The notes under the pieces were generated by a model. That model did not search any database. It saw only the letters and a list, made by a program, of their open reading frames with translations, and was not told the DNA's origin. Below are positions 27,882-36,186 of a stretch of 64,000 nucleotides of DNA, piece by piece. Position 1 is the stretch's first letter; each line of letters begins with the position of its first letter. The position numbers and the translations under genes are program-made. Source of the stretch: Devosiaceae bacterium (GTDB lineage Bacteria > Pseudomonadota > Alphaproteobacteria > Rhizobiales > Devosiaceae); assembly GCA_021648375.1 (NCBI GenBank), contig JAKISW010000002.1:65272-129271 (forward strand). The letters run 5' to 3'.

Positions 27882-28775
27882 TTGGTGGCTCAAAACGAAG
27901 ATAAATCTGCCCACTATTGTATTTTTGGCACAAAATTTGATGCGCCAGAGCTTGCGCCGGGTCTTTATGTGGTTGCCACGCCCATTGGCAATTTGCGCGA
28001 TATTTCGATTCGCGCCCTGCAAACCCTTGCCGCTGCCGACCTTATTCTTTGTGAAGACACAAGACAGAGCGCCCGCCTTTTGGATCATTATCTGATCAAC
28101 ACCTCAAAATCTTCTCTGCATGAGCATAATGAACGTGCAAAATCCGCCTCAATAATTGAAAAGATAAAAAAAGGCGCAGCCATTGCCCTGATTTCTGATG
28201 CGGGAACTCCGCTGATTTCCGACCCCGGATTTCCTTTGGTGCAGGCGGCGCGTGAGCAAAAAATTGATATTTTTGCCCTTCCCGGTGCGTCAGCGTTGCT
28301 TGGTGGATTAATGGTTGCAGGCCTGCCCACCGATCAATTTACATTTGTCGGGTTTTTACCGGTGAAGCAAAATGCCCGCTTAAGCGCCCTCAAAAAGTTG
28401 GCTGATGCTTCCCAAACCCTGGTTTTTTATGAATCCGCCCGCCGTCTTGAAAAAACCATAACTGCTATGATTGAAATATATGGCCCGGATCGAAAAGGAG
28501 CGATTTCTTTGGAGCTAACCAAAAAATTTGAACGCACTTTAACCGGACCCCTGACAGAGCTTTTAACAGAGCTGGAAAATAATCCTCCTCGTGGTGAGGC
28601 GGTGATATTGTTGGCCGGCGCTGCCGAAAAAATTGTGGATGAAGATATGTGGTTGAACGCCTTAAAATCTTCTCTGGTTGATCTGCCGTTAAGATCTGCG
28701 GTGGATGAGATATCTGCCAGATTTGGTGTGCAGCGTAAAAAGGTTTATGATGCGGCCCTTAAACTCAAACAATAA
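27882..28775 (+). CDS. rsmI: 16S rRNA (cytidine 1402-2'-O)-methyltransferase
   Basis: 297 residues. Tetrapyrrole methylase fold: LYVVATPIGNLRDISIRALQTLAAADLILCEDTRQSARLLDHY at the N-terminus, ALISDAGTPLISDPGFPLVQAA in the middle, and FALPGASALLGGLMVAGLPTDQFTFVGFLP. With RsmH it modifies C1402 in the ribosomal P site. The 3' end overlaps the yraN start, and the pair rsmI-yraN is conserved widely. Confidence 0.95.
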   Translation: MVAQNEDKSAHYCIFGTKFDAPELAPGLYVVATPIGNLRDISIRALQTLAAADLILCEDTRQSARLLDHYLINTSKSSLHEHNERAKSASIIEKIKKGAAIALISDAGTPLISDPGFPLVQAAREQKIDIFALPGASALLGGLMVAGLPTDQFTFVGFLPVKQNARLSALKKLADASQTLVFYESARRLEKTITAMIEIYGPDRKGAISLELTKKFERTLTGPLTELLTELENNPPRGEAVILLAGAAEKIVDEDMWLNALKSSLVDLPLRSAVDEISARFGVQRKKVYDAALKLKQ

Positions 28776-29142
28776 ATTAGCGGCCACCCGGCGAAAAAAA
28801 GCTCAATTTCGCGGCCGCCTGGCAGAAAACATTGCTGTTTTTTTTCTAAGGGTAAAACTTTTCTCCATCCTCAAAAAAAATTTCAAAACCCCGGTTGGAG
28901 AAATTGATATTATTGCCAAACGTGGTGATTTGCTGATTTTTGTCGAAGTAAAAATGCGCAATTCAAAACAGGGGATGGCTCAGGCGCTTGAGGCGGTAAA
29001 TCAGGACCGCATCATCAGGGCTGCAAAATATTTTCTTGCCTGCAATCCGCAAATGGCAGATAAAAACCTGCGTTTTGATGTGATTTTTCTTGCCCCTTTT
29101 GCTTTTCCGGTCCACTTCAAGGGAGCCTTTGTGGCTGACTAG
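28747..29142 (+). CDS. yraN: YraN/UPF0102 family endonuclease-like protein
   Basis: 131 residues from the ATG at 28747 (a second ATG follows directly at 28750), overlapping rsmI by 29 bp. The PD-(D/E)XK-like core is visible as GEIDIIAKRGDLLIFVEVKMRN, with Asp, Glu and Lys in nuclease-like spacing, followed by ALEAVNQDRIIRAAKYFLACNP. The biochemical role is unproven. gshB follows after 27 bp. Confidence 0.9.
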   Translation: MMRPLNSNNKLAATRRKKAQFRGRLAENIAVFFLRVKLFSILKKNFKTPVGEIDIIAKRGDLLIFVEVKMRNSKQGMAQALEAVNQDRIIRAAKYFLACNPQMADKNLRFDVIFLAPFAFPVHFKGAFVAD

Positions 29143-29169
29143 TTAGATAAACCCCGCCTGGATAAAAAA

Positions 29170-30120
29170 ATGAAAAAAAAATTAAAAATCGCCGTTCAGA
29201 TGGACCCGATTGCCTCCATTGACCCAAAGGGGGATTCAACCTTTGCCATGATGCTGGAGGCTCAACATCGCGGTCATGAATTAAGCTATTACACCCCAAA
29301 TACTCTGGCGCTGGATAGCGGCATCTTGAGCGCCAATGTGGCCAATATTTCCGTAACGGATAATTCGCCAGATGATTTCTATTCCCTGTCAGAATTTAAT
29401 CGCCTTGATCTTAGTGAGTTTGATGTTGTGCTTTTGCGTCAAGACCCTCCCTTTGACATGAATTATATTACCATCACTCATATGTTAGAAATAATTCACC
29501 CCAAAACCCTGGTGGTCAATGCGCCGTCTGAGGTTCGCAATGCTCCGGAAAAAATCCTGGTGACTGAGTTTCATGATTTGATGCCGCCAACACTTATTAC
29601 CCGCGATCGGGCAGCGATTGCAGATTTTCGCGCTCTTCATCGTGATATAATTGTAAAACCCCTGCACGGAAATGGTGGGGCCGGGGTGTTTTTTATCCGT
29701 GAGGATGATCAAAATCTGATTTCTCTGCTCGAAATGTTTGAAGAGAATTTCCCCGAGCCGTTTATGATTCAAAAATACCTTCCCGATGTTAGAAAAGGTG
29801 ATAAGCGCATTATCATTATTGATGGTGAGCCAATCGCCGGGCTAAATCGAATTCCAGCAGAAGGTGAGGCTCGCTCAAACATGCATGCGGGTGGCCGCCC
29901 TGAAATTTCTCCCCTGACGAAAAGGGAAAAAGAAATTTGCAAAATAATCGCCCCGGCTCTTAGAGAGAGGGATTTTATTTTTGTAGGAATTGATGTGATC
30001 GGGGATTACCTGACAGAAATAAACGTCACTTCTCCCACCGGAATTCGCGAAATCAAGCGTTTTGGCGGCCCGGACATTGCTGTTTTGATTCTGGATGCCA
30101 TTGAAAAACGCCGCCAATAA
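29170..30120 (+). CDS. gshB: Glutathione synthetase
   Basis: 316-residue ATP-grasp ligase joining gamma-glutamylcysteine and glycine. [26 protein letters not shown] at the N-terminus, [33 protein letters not shown] (ATP loop) and [21 protein letters not shown] (metal site) are all typical. Length matches the family. It ends the rsmI-yraN-gshB group; marC follows 35 bp downstream. Confidence 0.97.
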   Translation: MKKKLKIAVQMDPIASIDPKGDSTFAMMLEAQHRGHELSYYTPNTLALDSGILSANVANISVTDNSPDDFYSLSEFNRLDLSEFDVVLLRQDPPFDMNYITITHMLEIIHPKTLVVNAPSEVRNAPEKILVTEFHDLMPPTLITRDRAAIADFRALHRDIIVKPLHGNGGAGVFFIREDDQNLISLLEMFEENFPEPFMIQKYLPDVRKGDKRIIIIDGEPIAGLNRIPAEGEARSNMHAGGRPEISPLTKREKEICKIIAPALRERDFIFVGIDVIGDYLTEINVTSPTGIREIKRFGGPDIAVLILDAIEKRRQ

Positions 30121-30155
30121 ATTGCCATTGTCGAAAAACTGAAAGCTTAGCATTT

Positions 30156-30782
30156 ATGACTTCAACTTATTTTGTTGCCCTGGCCACATTTTTTGCAACC
30201 GTTGGCGTGGCCGACATTGCGTTTATTTTTGCAGCATTAACCAAGGATAACACTGGTGCCGAGCGTTTGAAATTTGCCACCCGTGGCATATTGATAGCAA
30301 CTGTAATTCTGTTGATGTTTGGGTTTTTGGGCAATCAGATTTTGGATCTTTTTGGCATTACAATTCCCGCCCTTAGAACCGGGGGCGGAATATTATTGAT
30401 ATTGATTGGCATCGATATGGTTTTTGCCCGCCATTCAGGGGGCACCTCTACAACCAATAAAGAAGATGCGGAAAGTCGCCAGCGCGATGATATTTCCGTA
30501 TTTCCCATGGCCATGCCGCTTTTGGCTGGTCCCGGCTCCATTTCGGCAGTGATTTTGCTGACCACAGGCGCGACAACAGATACTGATTTCTGGCTGATAA
30601 TGGGGGCCTTGCTTTCCATTATGGCGCTGGCATGGGTAACACTGCTTTTGGCTATTCCCATCCAGCGGATTTTGGGCTTTACGGGCCTGTCTGTGGTTTC
30701 AAGGATTGTTGGAATTTTGCTGGTGGCGCTGGCGGTGCAATTTATCTTTGATGGTATTAAGTCCAGTGGATTACTGGGTTGA
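30156..30782 (+). CDS. MarC/UPF0056 family membrane protein
   Basis: 208 residues with about six membrane segments, roughly at 5-27, 41-62, 66-86, 115-135, 142-165 and 178-200. FPMAMPLLAGPGSISAVILL is the MarC-family signature. Once thought to be involved in multiple antibiotic resistance, the family has no proven function. The intergenic region after it carries the LexA box of comM. Confidence 0.9.
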   Translation: MTSTYFVALATFFATVGVADIAFIFAALTKDNTGAERLKFATRGILIATVILLMFGFLGNQILDLFGITIPALRTGGGILLILIGIDMVFARHSGGTSTTNKEDAESRQRDDISVFPMAMPLLAGPGSISAVILLTTGATTDTDFWLIMGALLSIMALAWVTLLLAIPIQRILGFTGLSVVSRIVGILLVALAVQFIFDGIKSSGLLG

Positions 30783-30802
30783 TTGTCGCAAAACTGACAT
30801 TT

Positions 30803-30817
30803 GTTCACTAAATGTTC
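30803..30817. promoter_or_regulatory. LexA (SOS) box upstream of comM
   Basis: GTTC (30803-30806), seven bases, GTTC (30814-30817), read as GTTCACTAAATGTTC. This is exactly the direct-repeat LexA operator of alphaproteobacteria (GTTC-N7-GTTC). It lies 75 bp before the comM start, in the 109-bp gap after marC, a good position for repression of a comM promoter. Confidence 0.7.
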
Positions 30818-30891
30818 TTGAATTAAACCCTGCAACCTGCTAGCGGTTTTCCCTAACCTTGTTTCGAAAAGGGTTTGGGAGGGCAGAAAAG

Positions 30892-32409
30892 TTGGTTACG
30901 CGAGTGCAAACGGTTGCCTTTTTGGGCATTGATGCGGTGCTTGTTGATGTGCAGGTACAGGTGGCGCCGGGCCTTCCTGCGTTTAATATTGTCGGCCTGC
31001 CCGATAAAGCAGTGGCTGAAAGCAAGGAGCGGGTGCGCGCCGCCCTGATTGCTTCCGGATTAAGCCTGCCGCCAAAACGCATTACCATCAATCTGGCCCC
31101 GGCTGATCTGCCCAAAGAAGGCTCGCACTATGATTTGCCTATTGCTCTGGGTCTGATGGGAGCCATTGGCGCTGTTCCCTCCGATGCGGTGCAAAACTTT
31201 CTGGTATTGGGGGAATTGGCACTGGATGGGCGAATTTCTTCTGTTTCGGGCACTCTTCCGGCCGCTATTGCCGCCAATTCTCATCAATTGGGTATTATTT
31301 GTCCTGAGGCCTGTGGACCAGAGGCTGCCTGGGCAGGTGAAGATATTGATATCATCGCTCCTGCAAACCTGCTGGCTCTTGCCAATCATCTGGCAGGGCA
31401 TCAATTATCTCCCAGGCCTGTAGCCGCCAGATATTCTAAAGCTGAAAATATGCCGGACCTTGGGGAAATTCGAGGACAGGAACTGGCCCGTCGTGTGCTT
31501 GAAATTGCCGCCGCCGGTGGTCACAACATGTTAATGATCGGACCACCGGGGGCTGGAAAGTCCATGCTCGCGGCCCGCTTGCCTTCAATTTTGCCACCCC
31601 TTAACCCCCGTGAGATGCTGGATGTTTCAATGATCCGTTCGATCGCGGGAGAGCTTGCCGGTGGCCAGATTTCCGATCAACGTCCCTTTCGCTGCCCCCA
31701 TCATTCAGCCTCGATGGCAGCTTTGGTTGGCGGTGGCTTAAAAGTTCGGCCCGGCGAGGTTTCTTTGGCCCATAACGGGGTTTTGTTTTTGGATGAATTG
31801 CCTGAATTTTCACCTCGGGTGCTCGATGGATTACGCCAGCCCCTTGAGGCGGGAGAAACCTCGATTGCCCGTGCCAATGCCAGAGTTACCTATCCGGCCA
31901 GATTTCAGCTGATTGCTGCCATGAACCCGTGCAAATGCGGCCTTGCAGGTACACCGGGTCATACCTGCCGACGTGGAGATCGTTGCGCTGATGATTATCA
32001 GGGTAGGGTTTCAGGGCCATTTCTTGACCGTATTGATTTACGAATTGATGTTCCGGCGGTTTCCGCCCGCGATATGATTGGGCGTTCAAAAGCCGAAACC
32101 TCCAAACAGGTTGCAAAACGAGTTGAAATTGCTCGTCAGCGGCAACAAAAGCGGTTTTTGGCTCACGGAATAACAAATATACATACAAATGCTGCTGCCA
32201 ATCCTGACCTGATCGAAAAAATTGCCGCTCCCGACAAAGTTAGTCAAGACTTGCTGGTGCAGGCGTCAGATCGATTTTCTCTGTCCGCACGGGCCTATCA
32301 TCGAGTGTTAAAAGTTGCTCGTACCATTGCCGACCTTGCCGGGGTTGAAAAAATTTCTCGTTCCCACGTGGCCGAGGCTTTAAGTTATCGCCTTGGGGCA
32401 AGAACTTAA
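30892..32409 (+). CDS. comM: ComM/YifB family Mg-chelatase-like AAA+ ATPase
   Basis: 505 residues from the TTG at 30892, which has a strong GGGAGGG ribosome binding site 8 bases upstream and yields MVTRVQTVAFLGIDA. The N-terminal S5-like domain has VQVAPGLPAFNIVGLPDKAV; Walker A is GPPGAGKS (about 217-224), Walker B is GVLFLDELPEF, and FLIAAMNPCKCG (here FQLIAAMNPCKCG) and the C-terminal RAYHRVLKVARTIADL are family hallmarks. ComM is a hexameric helicase that drives branch migration of integrated DNA in natural transformation. A LexA box upstream suggests SOS control. Its stop codon lies in a 17-bp tandem duplication. Confidence 0.95.
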   Translation: MVTRVQTVAFLGIDAVLVDVQVQVAPGLPAFNIVGLPDKAVAESKERVRAALIASGLSLPPKRITINLAPADLPKEGSHYDLPIALGLMGAIGAVPSDAVQNFLVLGELALDGRISSVSGTLPAAIAANSHQLGIICPEACGPEAAWAGEDIDIIAPANLLALANHLAGHQLSPRPVAARYSKAENMPDLGEIRGQELARRVLEIAAAGGHNMLMIGPPGAGKSMLAARLPSILPPLNPREMLDVSMIRSIAGELAGGQISDQRPFRCPHHSASMAALVGGGLKVRPGEVSLAHNGVLFLDELPEFSPRVLDGLRQPLEAGETSIARANARVTYPARFQLIAAMNPCKCGLAGTPGHTCRRGDRCADDYQGRVSGPFLDRIDLRIDVPAVSARDMIGRSKAETSKQVAKRVEIARQRQQKRFLAHGITNIHTNAAANPDLIEKIAAPDKVSQDLLVQASDRFSLSARAYHRVLKVARTIADLAGVEKISRSHVAEALSYRLGART

Positions 32410-32432
32410 CTGGGACAAGAACTTAACTGGGA
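32399..32432. repeat. 17-bp tandem duplication at the comM stop codon
   Basis: CAAGAACTTAACTGGGA occurs twice in direct succession (32399-32415 and 32416-32432), perfect match. The first copy contains the comM stop codon TAA, so the second copy duplicates the end of the gene outside the reading frame. Confidence 0.9.
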
Positions 32433-32625
32433 TCAGATCCTGACCAGGTTTTCAACTAGTCTGCATATAAAATTTTAGTTATTCGGCATAAATTTAGTGC
32501 CTTGGTGAGGGCTTGTTAACCGGCACTTACTTATAATGAACCTGATAAGTTTTGATGGGAGTATGCTCTCAAAACACAGGTCACATGTCTAAAAATTACA
32601 GGCGCGAAGTTTTTAAGCAGGATAA

Positions 32626-33210
32626 ATGTCAAGAACACAGGCACAATTGGTGGATTGGAACGATCAACGCGGTTTTGGATTTGCCAGACTGCATGGGGGA
32701 AGCGAACGCGTATTTGTTCATATCAAATCCATAAACCCCCATATGCCCCGTCCACAAACCGGTGATCAGCTTGAACTGGAAGTTATTAAGGGAAAGAACG
32801 GTCGCCCATCTGCTAAAGCTGTTGATGTGCTTGGCTCGGTAACGGGAATAAAAGCCTCCCTTTCACCTCATATTGCAACCGCTGCCATGTTGCTGATTTT
32901 GTTGCAATTGGGACAGGTTTTGGGAGTTGTTCCCCTGTGGCTGGCATCCCTTTATGTTTCCATGGGTGCAATGGCGATTGTGGCTTATTCCTGGGATAAA
33001 AAAGCCGCTCGCATGGGCATTTGGCGCATTAGTGAATTAAAGCTGCATATTATAGATTTTTGTGGCGGCATTATCGGAGGTCTTTTGGCCCAGCAGATGT
33101 ATAATCACAAACGCAACAAACCTCAGTATCAAAAAACCACAATGATTATAGTGGTTATGCATGCACTTTTGCTTGGCGGTCTTGGTGCAGGTTTGATTGT
33201 TTTTGTCTGA
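32626..33210 (+). CDS. Cold-shock domain fused to DUF1294 membrane domain
   Basis: 194 residues. Residues 1-66 are a cold-shock-like OB fold (QLVDWNDQRGFGFARLHGGSERVFVHIKSI, with RNP-1-like GFGFARL and RNP-2-like VFVHI). Then come membrane segments at about 83-103, 105-122, 142-160 and 174-194; WDKKAARMGIWRISELKLHIIDFCGGIIGGLLAQQMYNHKRNK is the DUF1294 signature. The fusion places a nucleic-acid-binding domain at the membrane; function is unknown. In the 216 bp before it I see no repeat except the comM duplication. Confidence 0.9.
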   Translation: MSRTQAQLVDWNDQRGFGFARLHGGSERVFVHIKSINPHMPRPQTGDQLELEVIKGKNGRPSAKAVDVLGSVTGIKASLSPHIATAAMLLILLQLGQVLGVVPLWLASLYVSMGAMAIVAYSWDKKAARMGIWRISELKLHIIDFCGGIIGGLLAQQMYNHKRNKPQYQKTTMIIVVMHALLLGGLGAGLIVFV

Positions 33211-33353
33211 CCTTCCTTTACCCACGCTGATAAAATATTTTGCTTTTTAAATAATTTCTAAATTTGTTGCAGGTTCAGTGCGCAACCCTGTTGGCAAGCT
33301 GGATTAACTACCCTAGGCTGGGTTTTCCCCCGTGAAACAAAAAATCACTATTG

Positions 33354-36080
33354 ATGGATCAAGCACCCTATAAATCTTCGTCAGAGCCTGAGGGGCAGGT
33401 AAAATCTGCCAAATCAGCAAAAATCAAAACCAAACCATCTTCGGTTACCCCGATGATGGCCCAGTTCTTTGAAATAAAGGCTGTAAATCCGGGGTTTATA
33501 TTATTTTACCGCATGGGCGACTTTTACGAACTGTTTTTTGAAGACGCCGAAATTGCTGCTGGAGCGCTCGGTATTGCCCTGACCACAAGAGGAACACATA
33601 TGGGCGAAAAAATTCCCATGTGCGGAGTGCCGGTGCGCGCCCATAAGGAGTATTTGCGCAAATTGATTTCCTTTGGCCACCGGGTGGCAATCTGTGAGCA
33701 AATGGAAAATCCGGCAGAGGCTAAAAAACGCGGAGCGAAATCCGTTGTCCGGCGCGATGTGGTGCGTCTGGTAACTCCCGGCACCATTACCGAAGATGAT
33801 TTGCTTGCCACTTCATCCAATAATTATCTTGGCGCCCTTTCCATGATTTCCCACGGGGAAACTGATTTTGCGCTGGCCTGGGCTGACATTTCCACCGGCG
33901 AGACTTTTGTTGCCGATATTGATGGGGATCGTCTTGAAGACGAGTTGGGACGCCTTGATCTGGCAGAACTGATTTTAAGTGAAAAAACAGCACTGCATAT
34001 TGAAGAAAACTCCTTAATTCCCACGGGTTTTATAAAACATCAGGCAATTTTAGAACCTGAATGTTTTCACAGTGACAAAGCCGTTGAGCGGCTGCAAAAA
34101 ACATTTAGCACTCTTGATCAGGCCGAATTTACTCGCGCCGCCTGTTCCGCCCTTGGGGCATTACTTTTTTATGTGGGTCAGACTCAAAAGGCAGCTGGGC
34201 TTTCGTTGCGCGCTCCCTCTGTTGCGCCATTAGAAGGGCGGATGCAGATTGACCTCGCCACATGGTCGTCTTTAGAGGTTCTTTTTACCAATCGCGGTGA
34301 AACAAAAGGCTCGCTTCGTCACGCCATTGATAAAACCCTGACGGGTGCTGGCTCCAGATTATTATCCCGACGCTTAACGGCCCCTCTGGCTGATAAAGGT
34401 AAAATAATCCAGCGTCTCGACATGGTTGATATTCTTGTGGGCGATGGCCTGTTTCGCCAACAATTGCGCGAAGCTCTGGCTGGTATGCCTGATATGAGCC
34501 GGCCTTTAACCCGACTTTGTCTGGGACGGGGTGGTCCGCGCGATTTGTTTCAGATTGCCATCGCGATTGATGGGGCCATAAAAGTTTTATCCTGCTTAGC
34601 GGAAAAAGATGACCTGCCAAAAGGTTTTGTCGATTTGGTGGCAATAGTTGCAAAAATCCCAAAAGAGCTTGCTGAGAAAATTCACCATACATTGATTGAA
34701 AACCCGCCACTGCTGGCTCGTGAGGGTGGATTTGTTGCTCAAAATTGCCACGAAGAACTGGACAGGCAAAGGGAGTTGGCAACAAAAAGCCGCACCATTA
34801 TCAGTCAGTTACAGGCTAACCTATGCGAGAAAACTGAAATAAAACCTCTAAAAATCAAGCATAATAATGTGCTTGGATATTTTGTTGAGGTGCCTGCCGC
34901 CCATGGCTCAAAACTTATGCAGGCCCCCTTTGATGCTGAGTTTATTCATCGCCAGACCATGGCCAATGCCATGCGCTTTACCACCGCAGAACTTGGCGAA
35001 TTGCAGGGGCAGATCGCCACTGCTCAACAAAACGCCCTTGAAATTGAAACTGAAATATTTGAGCAATTGCTGGCAAAAACCATTGACCACAAAGAAGATT
35101 TGCGCAGCTGTGCCGATGCATTGGCCCGCATTGATCTGACCTATGGCCTGGCAACATTGGCGGCGCAAAATTCCTATTGTCGTCCGACCATTGATAATTC
35201 GCTAAAGTTTCAAATTACCGGTGGCCGTCATCCGGTGGTTGAACAAACTCTCTCAAATAGTGCAACCAGTTTTGTCGCTAATGATTGTGATCTTACGGGA
35301 ATTGAGGGCGCAAAAGGCGGTGGTCAGTTATGGTTGGTTACCGGCCCCAATATGGGAGGCAAATCCACATTTTTGCGCCAGAACGCATTGATTGCAATTT
35401 TGGCGCAGATCGGCTCGTTTGTTCCCGCCACAACGGCTCATATTGGCATTGTTGACAGGTTATTTTCCAGAGTTGGAGCTTCCGATGATATTGCCCGAGG
35501 CCGCTCAACCTTTATGGTGGAGATGGTGGAGACGGCGACGATCCTAAATCGGGCTACAAAACGCTCACTGGTGATTTTGGATGAAATCGGACGCGGCACC
35601 GCCACTTTTGATGGGCTTTCCATCGCTTGGGCAACGGCAGAAGCTTTGCATCAAAGCAATGCCTGCCGGGCCTTGTTCGCCACACATTTTCATGAACTGA
35701 CCTCACTGCCATCTATTTTGCCAAGGGTTTCAAACCACACGATGAAAGCACGCGAATGGCAGGGAAAAGTAGTGTTCTTACATGAAGTAGCAACAGGGGC
35801 AGCCGATCGCTCCTATGGAATTCAGGTGGCGCGCCTTGCAGGGCTTCCAGAAGAAGTTCTGGTGAGAGCCAGGCAAATTTTAACAATGCTGGAAAGTCAG
35901 GAAGGTGGATCAGCAGCAAAAATGCTAGATGATCTGCCCCTGTTTACTCAAAAACCAAAACCGATGGAAAAATTAGTAAATCCTGTTGATGAAATGCTTG
36001 AAAAACTCCACCCGGATGAATTAACTCCTCTACAGGCCGTTGAATTTTTGTACAAACTTAAAAAGACCCATAAGGGCTAG
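33354..36080 (+). CDS. mutS: DNA mismatch repair protein MutS
   Basis: 908 residues. Mismatch-binding domain I has the GFILFYRMGDFYELFFEDA segment, with the Phe-x-Glu-type pair of MutS (FYEL). Walker A is GPNMGGKST at about residue 664; LVILDEIGRGTATFDGLSIAWATAEAL and ATHFHELT complete the ATPase. The N-terminus before residue 30 is a basic, poorly conserved extension. ATG 33354 is used; an in-frame TTG directly precedes it. The stop codon TAG is part of the first bases (CTAGAGCG) of a structured repeat. glnD follows. Confidence 0.97.
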   Translation: MDQAPYKSSSEPEGQVKSAKSAKIKTKPSSVTPMMAQFFEIKAVNPGFILFYRMGDFYELFFEDAEIAAGALGIALTTRGTHMGEKIPMCGVPVRAHKEYLRKLISFGHRVAICEQMENPAEAKKRGAKSVVRRDVVRLVTPGTITEDDLLATSSNNYLGALSMISHGETDFALAWADISTGETFVADIDGDRLEDELGRLDLAELILSEKTALHIEENSLIPTGFIKHQAILEPECFHSDKAVERLQKTFSTLDQAEFTRAACSALGALLFYVGQTQKAAGLSLRAPSVAPLEGRMQIDLATWSSLEVLFTNRGETKGSLRHAIDKTLTGAGSRLLSRRLTAPLADKGKIIQRLDMVDILVGDGLFRQQLREALAGMPDMSRPLTRLCLGRGGPRDLFQIAIAIDGAIKVLSCLAEKDDLPKGFVDLVAIVAKIPKELAEKIHHTLIENPPLLAREGGFVAQNCHEELDRQRELATKSRTIISQLQANLCEKTEIKPLKIKHNNVLGYFVEVPAAHGSKLMQAPFDAEFIHRQTMANAMRFTTAELGELQGQIATAQQNALEIETEIFEQLLAKTIDHKEDLRSCADALARIDLTYGLATLAAQNSYCRPTIDNSLKFQITGGRHPVVEQTLSNSATSFVANDCDLTGIEGAKGGGQLWLVTGPNMGGKSTFLRQNALIAILAQIGSFVPATTAHIGIVDRLFSRVGASDDIARGRSTFMVEMVETATILNRATKRSLVILDEIGRGTATFDGLSIAWATAEALHQSNACRALFATHFHELTSLPSILPRVSNHTMKAREWQGKVVFLHEVATGAADRSYGIQVARLAGLPEEVLVRARQILTMLESQEGGSAAKMLDDLPLFTQKPKPMEKLVNPVDEMLEKLHPDELTPLQAVEFLYKLKKTHKG

Positions 36081-36177
36081 AGCGTTTTCAGGATAGTTAA
36101 GTCCGGTTATCCGGTTCGAAAACGCGATAAAACAAAATTTAGAGCATAGGTTTTGATCTAATCAAAACCTATGCTCT
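36080..36177. repeat. Structured intergenic element, copy 2, with a long palindrome
   Basis: Begins on the last base of the mutS stop. Outer arms GCGTTTTC (36082-36089) and GAAAACGC (36118-36125) pair perfectly around a CCGG-rich loop (CCGGTTATCCGG). The tail GATAAAACAAAATTTAGAGC follows and runs into a second palindrome with perfect 17-bp arms (36141-36157 and 36161-36177), loop CTA. The glnD start lies 10 bp further on, so this structure would be in the glnD leader. Confidence 0.75.
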
Positions 36178-36186
36178 AGTTGGGGC

